Under the pieces are notes generated by a model that made no database searches, was not told the origin of the DNA, and was given only the letters and a program-made list of their open reading frames with translations. Shown piece by piece: positions 25,017-34,751 of a stretch of DNA of 64,000 bases (within the stretch, counting starts at the first letter, position 1; each line of letters begins with the position of its first letter). Origin of the DNA: Bradyrhizobium sp. CCBAU 051011 (lineage in GTDB: Bacteria; Pseudomonadota; Alphaproteobacteria; Rhizobiales; Xanthobacteraceae); contig NZ_CP022222.1 in assembly GCF_009930815.1 (NCBI RefSeq), forward strand, positions 2,088,501 to 2,152,500, written 5' to 3'. Made by a program: the position numbers and the translations under genes.

Positions 25017-26774
25017 CTACTGGCCCGCCGTTGCAAGGCCGAGCGCCTCCGCCATCACGCGAAAGACTTCGGTATTGTCCATCGAGCCCCGCACCCGCTC
25101 GCTGCCGGGCCCGGTCGCGGTCAGGATGACGTCTTCGCCGGAATGCACGCTTGCGCCAACCAGCGCCGGCAGGTTGCCCGGCCGCAGCACCGCTCCGGGA
25201 ACATCCTTGTATTTTTCATTGGCCTTGAAGGTTGCTGGATCGTCGCCCTTCACGGTCGGCTCGTTCGGACCGTCGAGCTTGGGACGGAAGGTCTCGTAGT
25301 GATCGGGAAGGCTGGCTGAGAAGATGGCAAGCCGCCGGCTGACGTCGACGCGCGAGGGATAGCCTTCCGCATCGGGCGGCGGATAGTTGGGGAAGCCGGC
25401 CTTGTCGTAGACGCCGACGCGTTCGCGGAACGGCATGTTTGGTGTCGAAGTCATGTCGTCATTGATGGTGCCGACAAGGCTGTTGGGATGGTTGTGGTCA
25501 GCCACAACCAGGATCAGGGTGTCGTCGCTGCGCTTGCTCGCCCAATCGCGGGTGAGGCGCACGGCGTTATCGAGCATGATGGTGTCATAGACCGCGCGCT
25601 CCATGTCGAGCAGATGCGCGTATTTGTCGATCATTCCGGACTCCACCATCAGGAAGAAGCCGGCCTCGTTCCTCGACAGCACGTTCAAGGCAGCTTGAAC
25701 CTGTTCGGTCAGGTCGGGCTGCTCGGGGAATTTCTTGACGCCGCCACCCTTGAGGAACTTGCGGTCAAGCGCGCCGTCCATATTCCCGGCGGCGAACAGG
25801 CCGAGCAACTGGCGCGTCTCGGGCTTTGCCGCGAGCGCGTTCAGCTCGCCCGCGGTGGTCGCGTAGGGATACCCAGCCTCTTTGAAGCGGGCGATGTAAT
25901 CGACATCATCCTTGCGCTTTCCGGACGCAGCCTTTGGCAGGAAATTGGCGCTGCCGCCACCGAGCAACACGTCGGGCCTGGCCGCGAAATATTGCTCGAC
26001 GATCTGATCGTACTCGGCGCGGCGACGGGTATGCGCCACCATCGCCGCGGGGGTTGCATCCTGGATCTCGGTGTTGCTGACGATGCCGACGGCCATGTTG
26101 AGCCGGCGCTTGACGAGGCTTGCAATGGTTTCGACCTTGGGATCGTCGAGCGGGTCCTTGGTCCGATCCGCATAGACGCCCATCGCGTTGACGGCGCTCT
26201 TGTGACCGGTGGCATAGGCGCTGGCCGAGTTAGCGGAATCGGTGATGATCGAATCGGAACCGGCCGTCGCCACCAGCGCCATATGCGGCATGTCGTCGAT
26301 CTCGAGCTTGCCGAGGCTCTTTCCTTCAGCGATGCCCTTGGAAAGCAACCGCGCCGCAATGCGATGCGAGGGCGACATTCCGTCGCCGATGAACAGAATC
26401 ACGTTCTTCGCCTTGCGCGGCCCGGTATCGTAGACCGTCCACACGACGCTGCGGGTGCGGGTACCGTCGCTGACCTCGACCGTCACGCTGCCGGGCTTGG
26501 ACAATGCGACATCGCGCAGGATCAACGACGACTGGTCCTTGCCGTCTTCGCGCTCGACAAAGGTTCCGCCCTGGCCGAACACGGCCGGATAGTCCGTCCC
26601 ATTGACCGTCACTTTCAGTTTCGCCGGGTCGACGCGATCGGGAAACTCGACCTTGAGATCGAAACGGGCGCCGGCGAGGATTTCGGCGCGGTCGATCGGA
26701 TAGATCGTTTGAGCCGATGCCGGCGATGCCGACAACAGCGCGGCAATGGCGGCTGCGGCGATTGGCTTGATCAT
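25017..26774 (-). CDS. Secreted alkaline phosphatase, PhoA-type
   Basis: 585 aa with a signal peptide (about 1-21, ASPASAQT). An extra N-terminal beta domain (about 22-110) precedes the catalytic domain: metal-binding NVILFIGDGMSPSHR, phosphoserine nucleophile in TDSANSASAYATG, the VESGMIDKYAH segment and the late metal ligands in VVADHNHPN. It hydrolyses phosphomonoesters in the periplasm or outside the cell. It is longer than E. coli PhoA (471 aa), largely because of the N-terminal domain. ATG 26774 is chosen because it begins the signal peptide. No obvious pho box was found. Confidence 0.9.
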   Translation of the reverse strand: MIKPIAAAAIAALLSASPASAQTIYPIDRAEILAGARFDLKVEFPDRVDPAKLKVTVNGTDYPAVFGQGGTFVEREDGKDQSSLILRDVALSKPGSVTVEVSDGTRTRSVVWTVYDTGPRKAKNVILFIGDGMSPSHRIAARLLSKGIAEGKSLGKLEIDDMPHMALVATAGSDSIITDSANSASAYATGHKSAVNAMGVYADRTKDPLDDPKVETIASLVKRRLNMAVGIVSNTEIQDATPAAMVAHTRRRAEYDQIVEQYFAARPDVLLGGGSANFLPKAASGKRKDDVDYIARFKEAGYPYATTAGELNALAAKPETRQLLGLFAAGNMDGALDRKFLKGGGVKKFPEQPDLTEQVQAALNVLSRNEAGFFLMVESGMIDKYAHLLDMERAVYDTIMLDNAVRLTRDWASKRSDDTLILVVADHNHPNSLVGTINDDMTSTPNMPFRERVGVYDKAGFPNYPPPDAEGYPSRVDVSRRLAIFSASLPDHYETFRPKLDGPNEPTVKGDDPATFKANEKYKDVPGAVLRPGNLPALVGASVHSGEDVILTATGPGSERVRGSMDNTEVFRVMAEALGLATAGQ

Positions 26775-26901
26775 GATTGACGCCCCGCGATCGTTGGTGG
26801 TGCCGCGGACGGCCGAATTCAACGCCGTACGCGCTGCGCGGCGAGCCTAGCCGCGCAAAATGACATCTCGGTAACACAGGGAGCCGAGACTCCCGCGCGG
26901 C

Positions 26902-28272
<1,371 letters not shown>

Positions 28273-28276
28273 TTAT

Positions 28277-28379
28277 AGCGTTTTCAAGCGAAGTGGATAC
28301 CGGTTCGCGTGAAGAAAACGCGTCAAAACAAGAATCTAGAGCTTCCGTTCTGATCCAATCAGAACCGCTAAGCTCTAGC
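28277..28379. repeat. Intergenic repeat, family C, two hairpins, upstream of argG
   Basis: First unit GCGTTTTCAAGCGAAGTGG...GAAGAAAACGC as at 23131. The second unit AGAGCTTCCGTTCTGATCC / AATCAGAACCGCTAAGCTCT forms another inverted pair. It occupies the space where an argG promoter or leader would lie. Confidence 0.75.
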
Positions 28380-28447
28380 GGCTTTGAGGGGCGATTATCA
28401 AATTTCGCGCTGACGGGCACGCCTTTAATGGCGCTCGCGGCTGGAGA

Positions 28448-29209
28448 TTACCCCGCCTCGCGCCCGCGCCAGCGCTGCCACAAGCGATAGCCGGGCCAGC
28501 CCCAGCGCGCCAAGGCGGCCTCGATCTGCGCGTCCGTCAGCCTCGTCGATGGCCAGCGGTAAATAAAGGCATAGGCCAGCCAGATCACGAAAAAGCTGAC
28601 GAGGCCCGCGGCGGCGACATCAGTAAAGAAATGCCCGCCGAACGCCATCCGCAGCAGGGAGGTCGCGACCCCGAACAGGGTCGCCGCCACATACGCCAAC
28701 GGCCGCCACTGCGGCGGCGTCAGCGCCGCCGGTGCATAGGCCCAGAAGGCGGTAGCGCCCTCGCCGGAGAAGAACGAGCAGTTTTTCCCGCACTCGCCGC
28801 GCGGATCCCACCATGGCACGAATTTCCAGGGCCCGTTGAACTCGGTCACCACCACCGGCCGCGGCCTTCCCCAATAACTCTTGAAGGTGAGGTTGGTCAG
28901 CACGACCGCGGACAGCAGGATCGTGGACAGCAGGAACACCGCCGCGCGTCCCGGAACCAGCATCGGTCGATCCGGTCGCATTATCTTGGCGACGATGGCA
29001 ATCAGCGCCGGCAACGCCAGCGCCCAGGCGATCCACATCGCGCCGTCGCGCGCGAACGCGGCGAGCCCGTTCTGCTTCAGCGGAAACGAGGTGCTCCCGG
29101 CATCGTAAAACAACGCCGCCAACTGCAGATCGAGTTCGGGAAAGATTCCAAACAGCAGTCCGATGACGAGCGACAGGCCCAACGCGATAACAAGTCCGGT
29201 ACGGTTCAT
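28448..29209 (-). CDS. PAP2-family membrane phosphatase
   Basis: 253 aa, about six helices. The three PAP2 signatures are visible: KSYWGRPRP (KxxxxxxRP form), FFSGEGATAFW in place of PSGH, and RMAFGGHFFTDV (SRxxxxxHxxxD form). The family removes phosphate from lipids such as phosphatidic acid, lipid A or undecaprenyl pyrophosphate. The GECGKNCSFFSGE segment carries two Cys, seen in some lipid A 1-phosphatases, but the exact substrate is not determinable. The motif II Glu replacing His is notable. Confidence 0.85.
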   Translation of the reverse strand: MNRTGLVIALGLSLVIGLLFGIFPELDLQLAALFYDAGSTSFPLKQNGLAAFARDGAMWIAWALALPALIAIVAKIMRPDRPMLVPGRAAVFLLSTILLSAVVLTNLTFKSYWGRPRPVVVTEFNGPWKFVPWWDPRGECGKNCSFFSGEGATAFWAYAPAALTPPQWRPLAYVAATLFGVATSLLRMAFGGHFFTDVAAAGLVSFFVIWLAYAFIYRWPSTRLTDAQIEAALARWGWPGYRLWQRWRGREAG

Positions 29210-29287
29210 GGCGCGGGGTTTAGCCGAGGCGATTGGGGATGAAAAGGCACAAGCGCGCTTCCCGCCTGTGGAAGAGGGGGAGAAACA

Positions 29288-29779
29288 TCAGGAGAATGGC
29301 CGTGACTGCGACGGCAGCGGCGGCGGGGGCCGCAAGGTAGGCGGCGGCTCGCGCCAGGCGCCGGCGGATCGCCCCGCGATCATCCAGTAAACCAGGCCGG
29401 CAACGATACCCGCCCCGGTCATGATTTCGAGGTGGCGGTGCACGATGCCGTCGAAGCTCAGCGATTCCGGATCGAATGGCGTAAGGCCAAGATAGCAGGC
29501 CGCACCGACGATGGCGCCGCCGACGGCGTAAGCGAGCAGGCTGCGGATATAGAAAGCTTCGGTAATCAGGACGATGACCAACGCCGGCAGCAGCGCAAAG
29601 CCGGACAGAAAAATGAAGCCGAAGCCGAGCACGACGTTGATCGCACCCTGGTCGATCGGTACACCGCCGAGATCGCTGAATTCCGGATACAACACCGCGC
29701 CGACCACGATCATACCGGCCACGAAGCAGGCGGCGAGGAAGCCGAACAGGATGACGAAGAGGCGGCCGATCAGCGCCAT
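29288..29779 (-). CDS. Small four-helix membrane protein, downstream paralog
   Basis: 163 aa with four hydrophobic segments and a Pro-rich C-terminus (REPPPTLRPPPPLP). It aligns by eye with the upstream 166-aa protein: FALLPALVIVLITEAFYIRS versus FSLVPALIVLIFTESLRIRS, and YWMIAGRSAGAW versus FWWIAGRRSGEW. It is therefore a tandem duplicate. It begins two bases after its paralog's TAG, so the rlmN-paralog-paralog run is an operon. No known function. Confidence 0.7.
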   Translation of the reverse strand: MALIGRLFVILFGFLAACFVAGMIVVGAVLYPEFSDLGGVPIDQGAINVVLGFGFIFLSGFALLPALVIVLITEAFYIRSLLAYAVGGAIVGAACYLGLTPFDPESLSFDGIVHRHLEIMTGAGIVAGLVYWMIAGRSAGAWREPPPTLRPPPPLPSQSRPFS

Positions 29780-29781
29780 GG

Positions 29782-30282
29782 CTACACCGGCGTCAACTGA
29801 ACTGTCGCTGCTCGGGCCCTCCACTCGCCCGAACGACGGCCGGCGATCCACCAGAAGACGAATCCCGCCGCGAGGCCTGCCATCATTACGACCGCCAGTT
29901 CGCTTATGCTCGGCGCATTGCAGATCGAACGTGCGCTAATCAACTTGTCGACACGGGTGCATGCGACGTCCAGCGAAGCCGATCCCAGGCCCGCCATCAT
30001 CATGTAGAACCATCGACTTCGAATTCTTAGACTTTCTGTAAAGATCAAGACGATCAATGCAGGAACAAGGCTGAACACAAAGAACGTGACCGTCGCAAAC
30101 AAAGTTAAGAGGAGGTAGCCAACGATTGGGCCGCCCCAATAGTCCCACCTTGAGTAGTAGTACAAATTTTCGACGTCAGTCAGAACCATACCGGCAAGTA
30201 AAATATTTGCTGCAACAAAGTTGCCTGCAATGAGCGCGGCAAGAATTACGAGCATCCTTCTGAACGCTGTCATGCGACGCAT
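29782..30282 (-). CDS. Small four-helix membrane protein, coupled to rlmN
   Basis: 166 aa, paralogous to the next gene downstream. Its ATG shares a base with the rlmN stop (TGATG at 30280-30284), so translation is probably by termination-reinitiation. Codon use is visibly less GC-rich than its neighbours. Its central loop is longer and Cys-containing (SLDVACTRVDKL, SICNAPS). The in-frame extension to 30486 lies inside rlmN and is not used. Unknown function; it could be a membrane sensor or chaperone. Confidence 0.7.
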   Translation of the reverse strand: MRRMTAFRRMLVILAALIAGNFVAANILLAGMVLTDVENLYYYSRWDYWGGPIVGYLLLTLFATVTFFVFSLVPALIVLIFTESLRIRSRWFYMMMAGLGSASLDVACTRVDKLISARSICNAPSISELAVVMMAGLAAGFVFWWIAGRRSGEWRARAATVQLTPV

Positions 30283-31481
30283 CAATCCGTCATCGCCATG
30301 GCGCGCAGCGCCTGGCGCTCGCGCGCGGACAGTTTTTCGGTCTCCGATTTCAACTGGCCGCAGGCGGCGAGGATGTCGCGACCGCGCGGGGTGCGCACCG
30401 GCGAGGAATAGCCGGCGTTGAAGATGTATTCGGAGAACTTTTCGATCTGCTCCCAGTCCGAGCACTCGTAACGCGTACCCGGCCACGGATTGAACGGGAT
30501 CAGATTGATCTTGGCCGGGATGCCCTTGAGCAGCTTGACGAGCAGCTTGGCGTCGTCGAGGGAATCGTTGACGCCCTTGAGCATCACGTATTCGAAGGTG
30601 ATGCGGCGCGCGTTCGACGAGCCCGGATAGTCGCGGCAGGCCTGCAGCAGTTCGGCAATCGGATATTTGCGGTTCAGTGGCACCAGCTCGTTGCGCAGCT
30701 CGTCGCGCACGGCATGCAGCGAGATCGCCAGCATGACGCCGATCTCCTCGCCGGTCCGGATGATGTTCGGCACCACGCCCGAGGTCGACAGCGTGATGCG
30801 GCGACGGGAAATGCCGATGCCTTCATTGTCGGCCGTGATCAGGAGCGCATCGCGCACCGCGTCGAAATTGTAGAGCGGCTCGCCCATGCCCATCATGACG
30901 ATGTTGGTGACAAGGCGGCTGCCGGTCGGCGTCTCGCGATCGGCCCAGTCATTGAGACGATCGCGCGCCACCATGATCTGGCCGACGATTTCGCCCGCGG
31001 TGAGATTGCGCACCAGCCGCTGTGTGCCGGTGTGGCAGAACGAGCAGTTCAACGTGCAGCCGACCTGCGAGGAGACGCAGAGCGTGCCGCGATCGGTTTC
31101 GGGAATGTAGACGCACTCGACTTCATGCGCTTTCTGCAACGCATCGCCGCTCGGCAGGCGCAACAGCCATTTGCGGGTGCCATCATTGGAAATCTGCTCG
31201 GCCACGACTTCGGGACGATCGACGGTAAAATGCTGCTCGAGTTGCGCGCGCATATCCTTGGAGACGCTGGTCATCTCGGCAAAGGATTTGGCGCCGCGAA
31301 AATACATCCAGTGCCAGAGCTGCTGGGTGCGCATCTTGCGCTGGGCGGGGGCGACGCCGATCGCGCCGAGCCGATCGGCGATCTCGGCGCGCGACAGGCC
31401 GATCAGCGAGGGTTTCGCTGGCGGCACATAGGTTTCGAGCGGAACCTTCTCCAGCGGCGCCACGGAAGATGAAAGCGACAT
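30282..31481 (-). CDS. rlmN: Dual-specificity 23S rRNA (A2503)/tRNA (A37) C2-methyltransferase
   Basis: 399 aa radical SAM enzyme. The cluster motif CxxxCxxC is CTLNCSFC near residue 150, [10 protein letters not shown] is the SAM-binding GGE-like motif, and the C-terminal methyl-carrier Cys is in ILAACGQL. It methylates adenosine at C2 in 23S rRNA and some tRNAs, aiding accuracy. The N-terminal 20 residues are a variable extension. The downstream membrane protein genes overlap or follow closely. Confidence 0.96.
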   Translation of the reverse strand: MSLSSSVAPLEKVPLETYVPPAKPSLIGLSRAEIADRLGAIGVAPAQRKMRTQQLWHWMYFRGAKSFAEMTSVSKDMRAQLEQHFTVDRPEVVAEQISNDGTRKWLLRLPSGDALQKAHEVECVYIPETDRGTLCVSSQVGCTLNCSFCHTGTQRLVRNLTAGEIVGQIMVARDRLNDWADRETPTGSRLVTNIVMMGMGEPLYNFDAVRDALLITADNEGIGISRRRITLSTSGVVPNIIRTGEEIGVMLAISLHAVRDELRNELVPLNRKYPIAELLQACRDYPGSSNARRITFEYVMLKGVNDSLDDAKLLVKLLKGIPAKINLIPFNPWPGTRYECSDWEQIEKFSEYIFNAGYSSPVRTPRGRDILAACGQLKSETEKLSARERQALRAMAMTD

Positions 31482-31528
31482 TTATTCACACGAGACGGTT
31501 GAAGTGAATGAGGCGGGCAAAGCGACCT

Positions 31529-31622
31529 TTCCGCCGTAGCTCACCGAGCGAAGGCGGAAGCGTGCCCACCACAAATATCAATGGTGGGCACGGCGCTGCG
31601 CGCCTTTGCCCACCCTACGCAC
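31529..31622. repeat. Intergenic palindromic repeat, family D
   Basis: Contains CGTGCCCACCA ... TGGTGGGCACG as a clean inverted pair around ACAAATATCAA, flanked by CCGCCGTAGCTC and GCCCACCCTACGC. It lies between rlmN and the IalB-like gene. Only one copy is in the window. Confidence 0.7.
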
Positions 31623-31677
31623 CCAAATAGGCCTTCCAGGGCCCGCAAACAACGCAAATTTAGGCAAAAAAAGCGGT

Positions 31678-32316
31678 CTAGCGCTTGCAATCCTGCGCCA
31701 GCCGGTCGAGCGCCTGGGACAGCCCCTTCAGCGAGAAGGTGTCGGTGGTCTCGGTGCCCTTGGCAGAGACGCCCTTGACCGTGACTTCGGCGGACTTGCG
31801 CATGGCGCTGACCATCTGCTCTTCCTCCGCGGCGTTCTTGATCCAGAGCCCGTCGCCCTGGGTGTACATCGCGTAGGCAGCGCCGCCGACCTCGAGTGAC
31901 GATTCCGAACCCGGCTTCAGCGCATAGCCCATCATGATCGAAACTTCGTTGACGACCTTTTCGGCGGGCCGCGTCGAGACGAAGGCGTAGGCGGGATCGC
32001 GCGGACGATTCGGCGGATTGGTTTTGGACGACGACGGTTTCGCCAGCGCGAAGCAAACCTTCCTGCCGTTCGGAGTCGCCGTGTAGGCGCCCCAGGTGCC
32101 GTACTGGCCGATCAGGGTCGGCTCCGCGCCGCCTGCGGCAGCGGCTGCGGCCGGTTCCTGCTTTGCAGGTTGTTTGGCCGCCGGTGCAGGCGCGGGCTTC
32201 GCCGCATCCTTAGCCGAATCCTTGGCGCCCTTCGAAGCAGTGCCCTGTGCCTGTGCGAGGGATGTCGCCCCGCCCAACACCGCAATCGCAACCAGAAATG
32301 TCAGTATTCGCAACAC
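31678..32316 (-). CDS. Invasion-associated locus B (IalB)-like periplasmic protein
   Basis: About 212 aa. A signal peptide (ending SLAQAQG), a Lys/Ala/Pro-rich linker (about 28-65) and an IalB-like domain with WGAYTATPNGRKVCFALAKP and a C-terminal Cys (RLAQDCKR) that could pair with it. IalB homologues are widespread in rhizobia, where the role is not invasion and remains unclear. The start is GTG 32316 or the TTG at 32322; AAGGGAA upstream fits either. Stand-alone gene. Confidence 0.82.
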   Translation of the reverse strand: MLRILTFLVAIAVLGGATSLAQAQGTASKGAKDSAKDAAKPAPAPAAKQPAKQEPAAAAAAGGAEPTLIGQYGTWGAYTATPNGRKVCFALAKPSSSKTNPPNRPRDPAYAFVSTRPAEKVVNEVSIMMGYALKPGSESSLEVGGAAYAMYTQGDGLWIKNAAEEEQMVSAMRKSAEVTVKGVSAKGTETTDTFSLKGLSQALDRLAQDCKR

Positions 32317-32501
32317 GGACAACTGGTTCCCTTATCATTGTGACTGGATGATGGCCCGAGGGCGCGTCGCGCCGCCGGGGATGGATAGCCGGGAAATGCT
32401 TTTTTGGGAAGGCGGTTACATTGTTGTCACCGCTGTGGCGACCCTTCGTCTCAGGTCGCCTTCAGCGAATCAGAGCACGGGCTTCGGTTTCAGCGCCTGA
32501 C

Positions 32502-33341
32502 TTAACTCCTGGGGCCACGCTCGCGCTGTTTTTGCCACTGCGCATCGGTCCACTGCAGCAGATCCTCGGCGCCGGAACTGCGCAGATGCGAGCCGCCGTC
32601 CTGCACTACCATCTCACCATTGATGTAGCCGGCCTGATCCGAAATCAAAAAGCTCGCCAGGTTTGCAAGTTCGCCATGCTCGCCGGCCCGGCCGAGCGGA
32701 TTGCGTTGCGCCCAGTTTTCATCGCGGCCCTCGGGACGAAGCTGACCCGAGGCGCCCGGCGTCGGAAACGCGCCGGGCGCGATCGCAACCGTGCGTACCC
32801 CCTTTGGCCCCCACTCCACCGCAAGGCTCCTGGTCATCGCGAGCACGGCGGATTTCGCCATCGCCGACGGCACCGTGAAGGCGCGGCCGGTGATGGTCGA
32901 GGTCGAGAGAATGCTCAGCACCACGCCTTTGCGTTTGCCGTCGATCCACCGCTTGCCCGCGGCGAGCGTGCAATACATCGCGCCGTGCAGTGTCGGCGCA
33001 AGGATCGCGTCCGCCGCGCGGAACGACAAATGTTCGGTCTGGGCAATGAAGGTCGCGGCAGCATTGTTGACCAGAACGTCGATCGGCGCCGCGCGCCAGA
33101 TCTGGTCCATCATCGCATCGACCGCGGCGCCGTCGCGGATATCGCATTGTGCAACCGTAATCCTGCCGCCGAGCTCATCGCGCATCTGCGTTGCCGTCGC
33201 CTCCAGCAATTCGAGCCGGCGGCCGCAAATGATCAGTTCCGCGCCGAGCTCGACGAAGCGGCGCCCCATCGCAGCCCCGAGGCCGGAGCCGCCGCCGGTG
33301 ACCAATATCCGCTTCCCCGCCAGCAAGCCCTTTTCAAACAT
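32502..33341 (-). CDS. 2,4-dienoyl-CoA reductase-like SDR
   Basis: 279 aa. Cofactor motif TGGGSGLG near residue 17 and NNAA at about 90. The usual Tyr-x3-Lys is absent: the segment reads TVPSAMAKSAVLAMTRSLAVEWG, with Ser where Tyr should be. This pattern is seen in DECR-type reductases, which work without the catalytic Tyr. That suggests a role in unsaturated fatty acid beta-oxidation. The start is ATG 33341 behind AGAGGA; in-frame upstream ATGs are less likely. It is divergent from a quinone oxidoreductase. Assignment to DECR is by motif only. Confidence 0.78.
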   Translation of the reverse strand: MFEKGLLAGKRILVTGGGSGLGAAMGRRFVELGAELIICGRRLELLEATATQMRDELGGRITVAQCDIRDGAAVDAMMDQIWRAAPIDVLVNNAAATFIAQTEHLSFRAADAILAPTLHGAMYCTLAAGKRWIDGKRKGVVLSILSTSTITGRAFTVPSAMAKSAVLAMTRSLAVEWGPKGVRTVAIAPGAFPTPGASGQLRPEGRDENWAQRNPLGRAGEHGELANLASFLISDQAGYINGEMVVQDGGSHLRSSGAEDLLQWTDAQWQKQRERGPRS

Positions 33342-33452
33342 CGTTTGAATCCTCTTCATCCGCCGTGAGCCATGCATCCGAATCGGATTGTAGCCCGGCT
33401 TCAAATCCGGCATGAAGCTGCAAGCCTTCCGGTCCGACAATCAGGTGCGTCC

Positions 33453-34427
33453 ATGAAAGCCATTCTCTGCTCGCAATATTGCCAACCCGACGATCTCGTG
33501 CTGGCCGACGTGCCGGACCCGGTGGCCGAGCCGGGACAAGCCGTGATCGCGATCAAGGCGGCTGCGCTGAATTTCTTCGACATCCTGATGATCCAGGGCA
33601 AGTACCAGATCAAGCCGCCGTTCCCGTTTTCGCCGGCCGCCGAAGTTGCCGGGGTGATCGAAAGCGTCGGCGCCGGCGTCACCGATCTGAAGGTCGGCGA
33701 CCGCGTGGTGGCCTCGTGCGGCCATAACGGCGCACGCGAAAAGATTGCACTTCCGGCAAGCTCGATCGTGAAGATTCCCGACAATCTGGATTTCGATCGC
33801 GCCGCCGGGATCATCATCATCTACGGCACCGCGCTGCATGCGCTGGAAGATCGTGCCAGCCCGAAGCCCGGTGAGACGCTGGCCGTGCTGGGCGCTGCCG
33901 GCGGCACCGGGCTTGCGGCTTGCGAACTCGGCAAGCTGATGGGATTGAAGGTGATCGCCTGCGCGTCGTCGGACGAGAAGCTCGAATTTGCCAAGGCGCA
34001 TGGCGCCGAGCTGACCCTGAACTACAGCAAGGAAGACCTGAAGGAGGGCTTGCGCCGCCTCACGGGAGGCAAGGGCGTCGACATCATCTTCGATCCGGTC
34101 GGCGGCACTTATGCCGAAGCCGCCTTGCGCTCGATCGCCTGGGAGGGCCGCTTCCTGGTGATCGGCTTTGCCGCGGGCGACATTCCGAAGATGCCGCTCA
34201 ACCTCGCGCTACTCAAAGGTTGCGACATCCGCGGCGTGTTCTGGGGCGCGTGGACCAGGGTCAATCCGGAAAAGAACCGCGCCAACCTGGAAAAGCTGGT
34301 GAAGTGGACAGCGGAAGGCAAGATCTCCTCGCATGTCGACCGCACCTTCCCGCTGGCGCAGACCGCCGAAGCGCTCAAGGTGCTGGCCGGCCGCAAGGCG
34401 ATGGGCAAGGTGATCCTGCATCCGTGA
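33453..34427 (+). CDS. NADPH:quinone oxidoreductase, zeta-crystallin family (zinc-free MDR)
   Basis: 324 aa. N-terminal GroES-like domain (about 1-120) without catalytic zinc ligands, then a Rossmann domain with LAVLGAAGGTGLAACELGKLMG (about 141-162). It is closest to quinone or enoyl reductases of the MDR superfamily, reducing quinones or unsaturated acyl groups with NADPH. ATG 33453 begins the canonical MKA start; the frame extends to 33372 into the divergent gene's leader. With the DECR-like SDR across the promoter, an acyl-CoA function is possible. Confidence 0.88.
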   Translation: MKAILCSQYCQPDDLVLADVPDPVAEPGQAVIAIKAAALNFFDILMIQGKYQIKPPFPFSPAAEVAGVIESVGAGVTDLKVGDRVVASCGHNGAREKIALPASSIVKIPDNLDFDRAAGIIIIYGTALHALEDRASPKPGETLAVLGAAGGTGLAACELGKLMGLKVIACASSDEKLEFAKAHGAELTLNYSKEDLKEGLRRLTGGKGVDIIFDPVGGTYAEAALRSIAWEGRFLVIGFAAGDIPKMPLNLALLKGCDIRGVFWGAWTRVNPEKNRANLEKLVKWTAEGKISSHVDRTFPLAQTAEALKVLAGRKAMGKVILHP

Positions 34428-34472
34428 GAGGGAACCGGGCCTCTATTGAATTGCCGCCAGCTGGAAAAAGTG

Positions 34473-34503
34473 AAAACGGCCCGTGACTTGCTCGGGCCGT
34501 TTT
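34473..34503 (+). terminator. Rho-independent terminator after the quinone oxidoreductase gene
   Basis: AAAACGGCCCG / CGGGCCGTTTT stem of 11 bp with a nine-base loop, then a T run. It begins about 45 bases after the stop codon. Confidence 0.88.
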
Positions 34504-34516
34504 TGTTCCACGCTTT

Positions 34517-34531
34517 TATATCACTGATATA
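34517..34531. promoter_or_regulatory. Perfect palindrome, possible operator
   Basis: TATATCACTGATATA: seven-base arms around one C in an otherwise GC-rich genome. No known regulator's consensus is matched with confidence. Confidence 0.3.
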
Positions 34532-34751
34532 ATTCGTCGGTAACAATGCGTGTTTTTGAACCGCGTTATGCCGCTTGTCCGCCTTAATCATACCAAAAAA
34601 TTTCCTAATCCCCCCCGGCGATTGTCGTTTTTTGAACCCAATCCGTGTGCGAGTTTAGCCGCCGGATGAGGGGGCTCCTGTACGTCAACAAGAGCAAGAA
34701 GCAAGTGCAGGGGACGCCCGTAAGTTGCGTTCGGTAGTGGGGAGCATCACC

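Larger units (their letters stand above)
34428..34751. other. 324-base intergenic region
   Basis: Contains the terminator at 34473-34503, a perfect 7-1-7 palindrome TATATCA-C-TGATATA at 34517-34531, and a relatively AT-rich stretch. No gene seen. The palindrome probably belongs to regulation of the downstream Tyr-repeat/Sel1 gene, but it lies over 200 bases before its start. Confidence 0.5.

Noticed and set aside
25488..26780. 430-aa plus-strand ORF
   Set aside because: Antisense to the PhoA-type phosphatase; no recognisable protein family.
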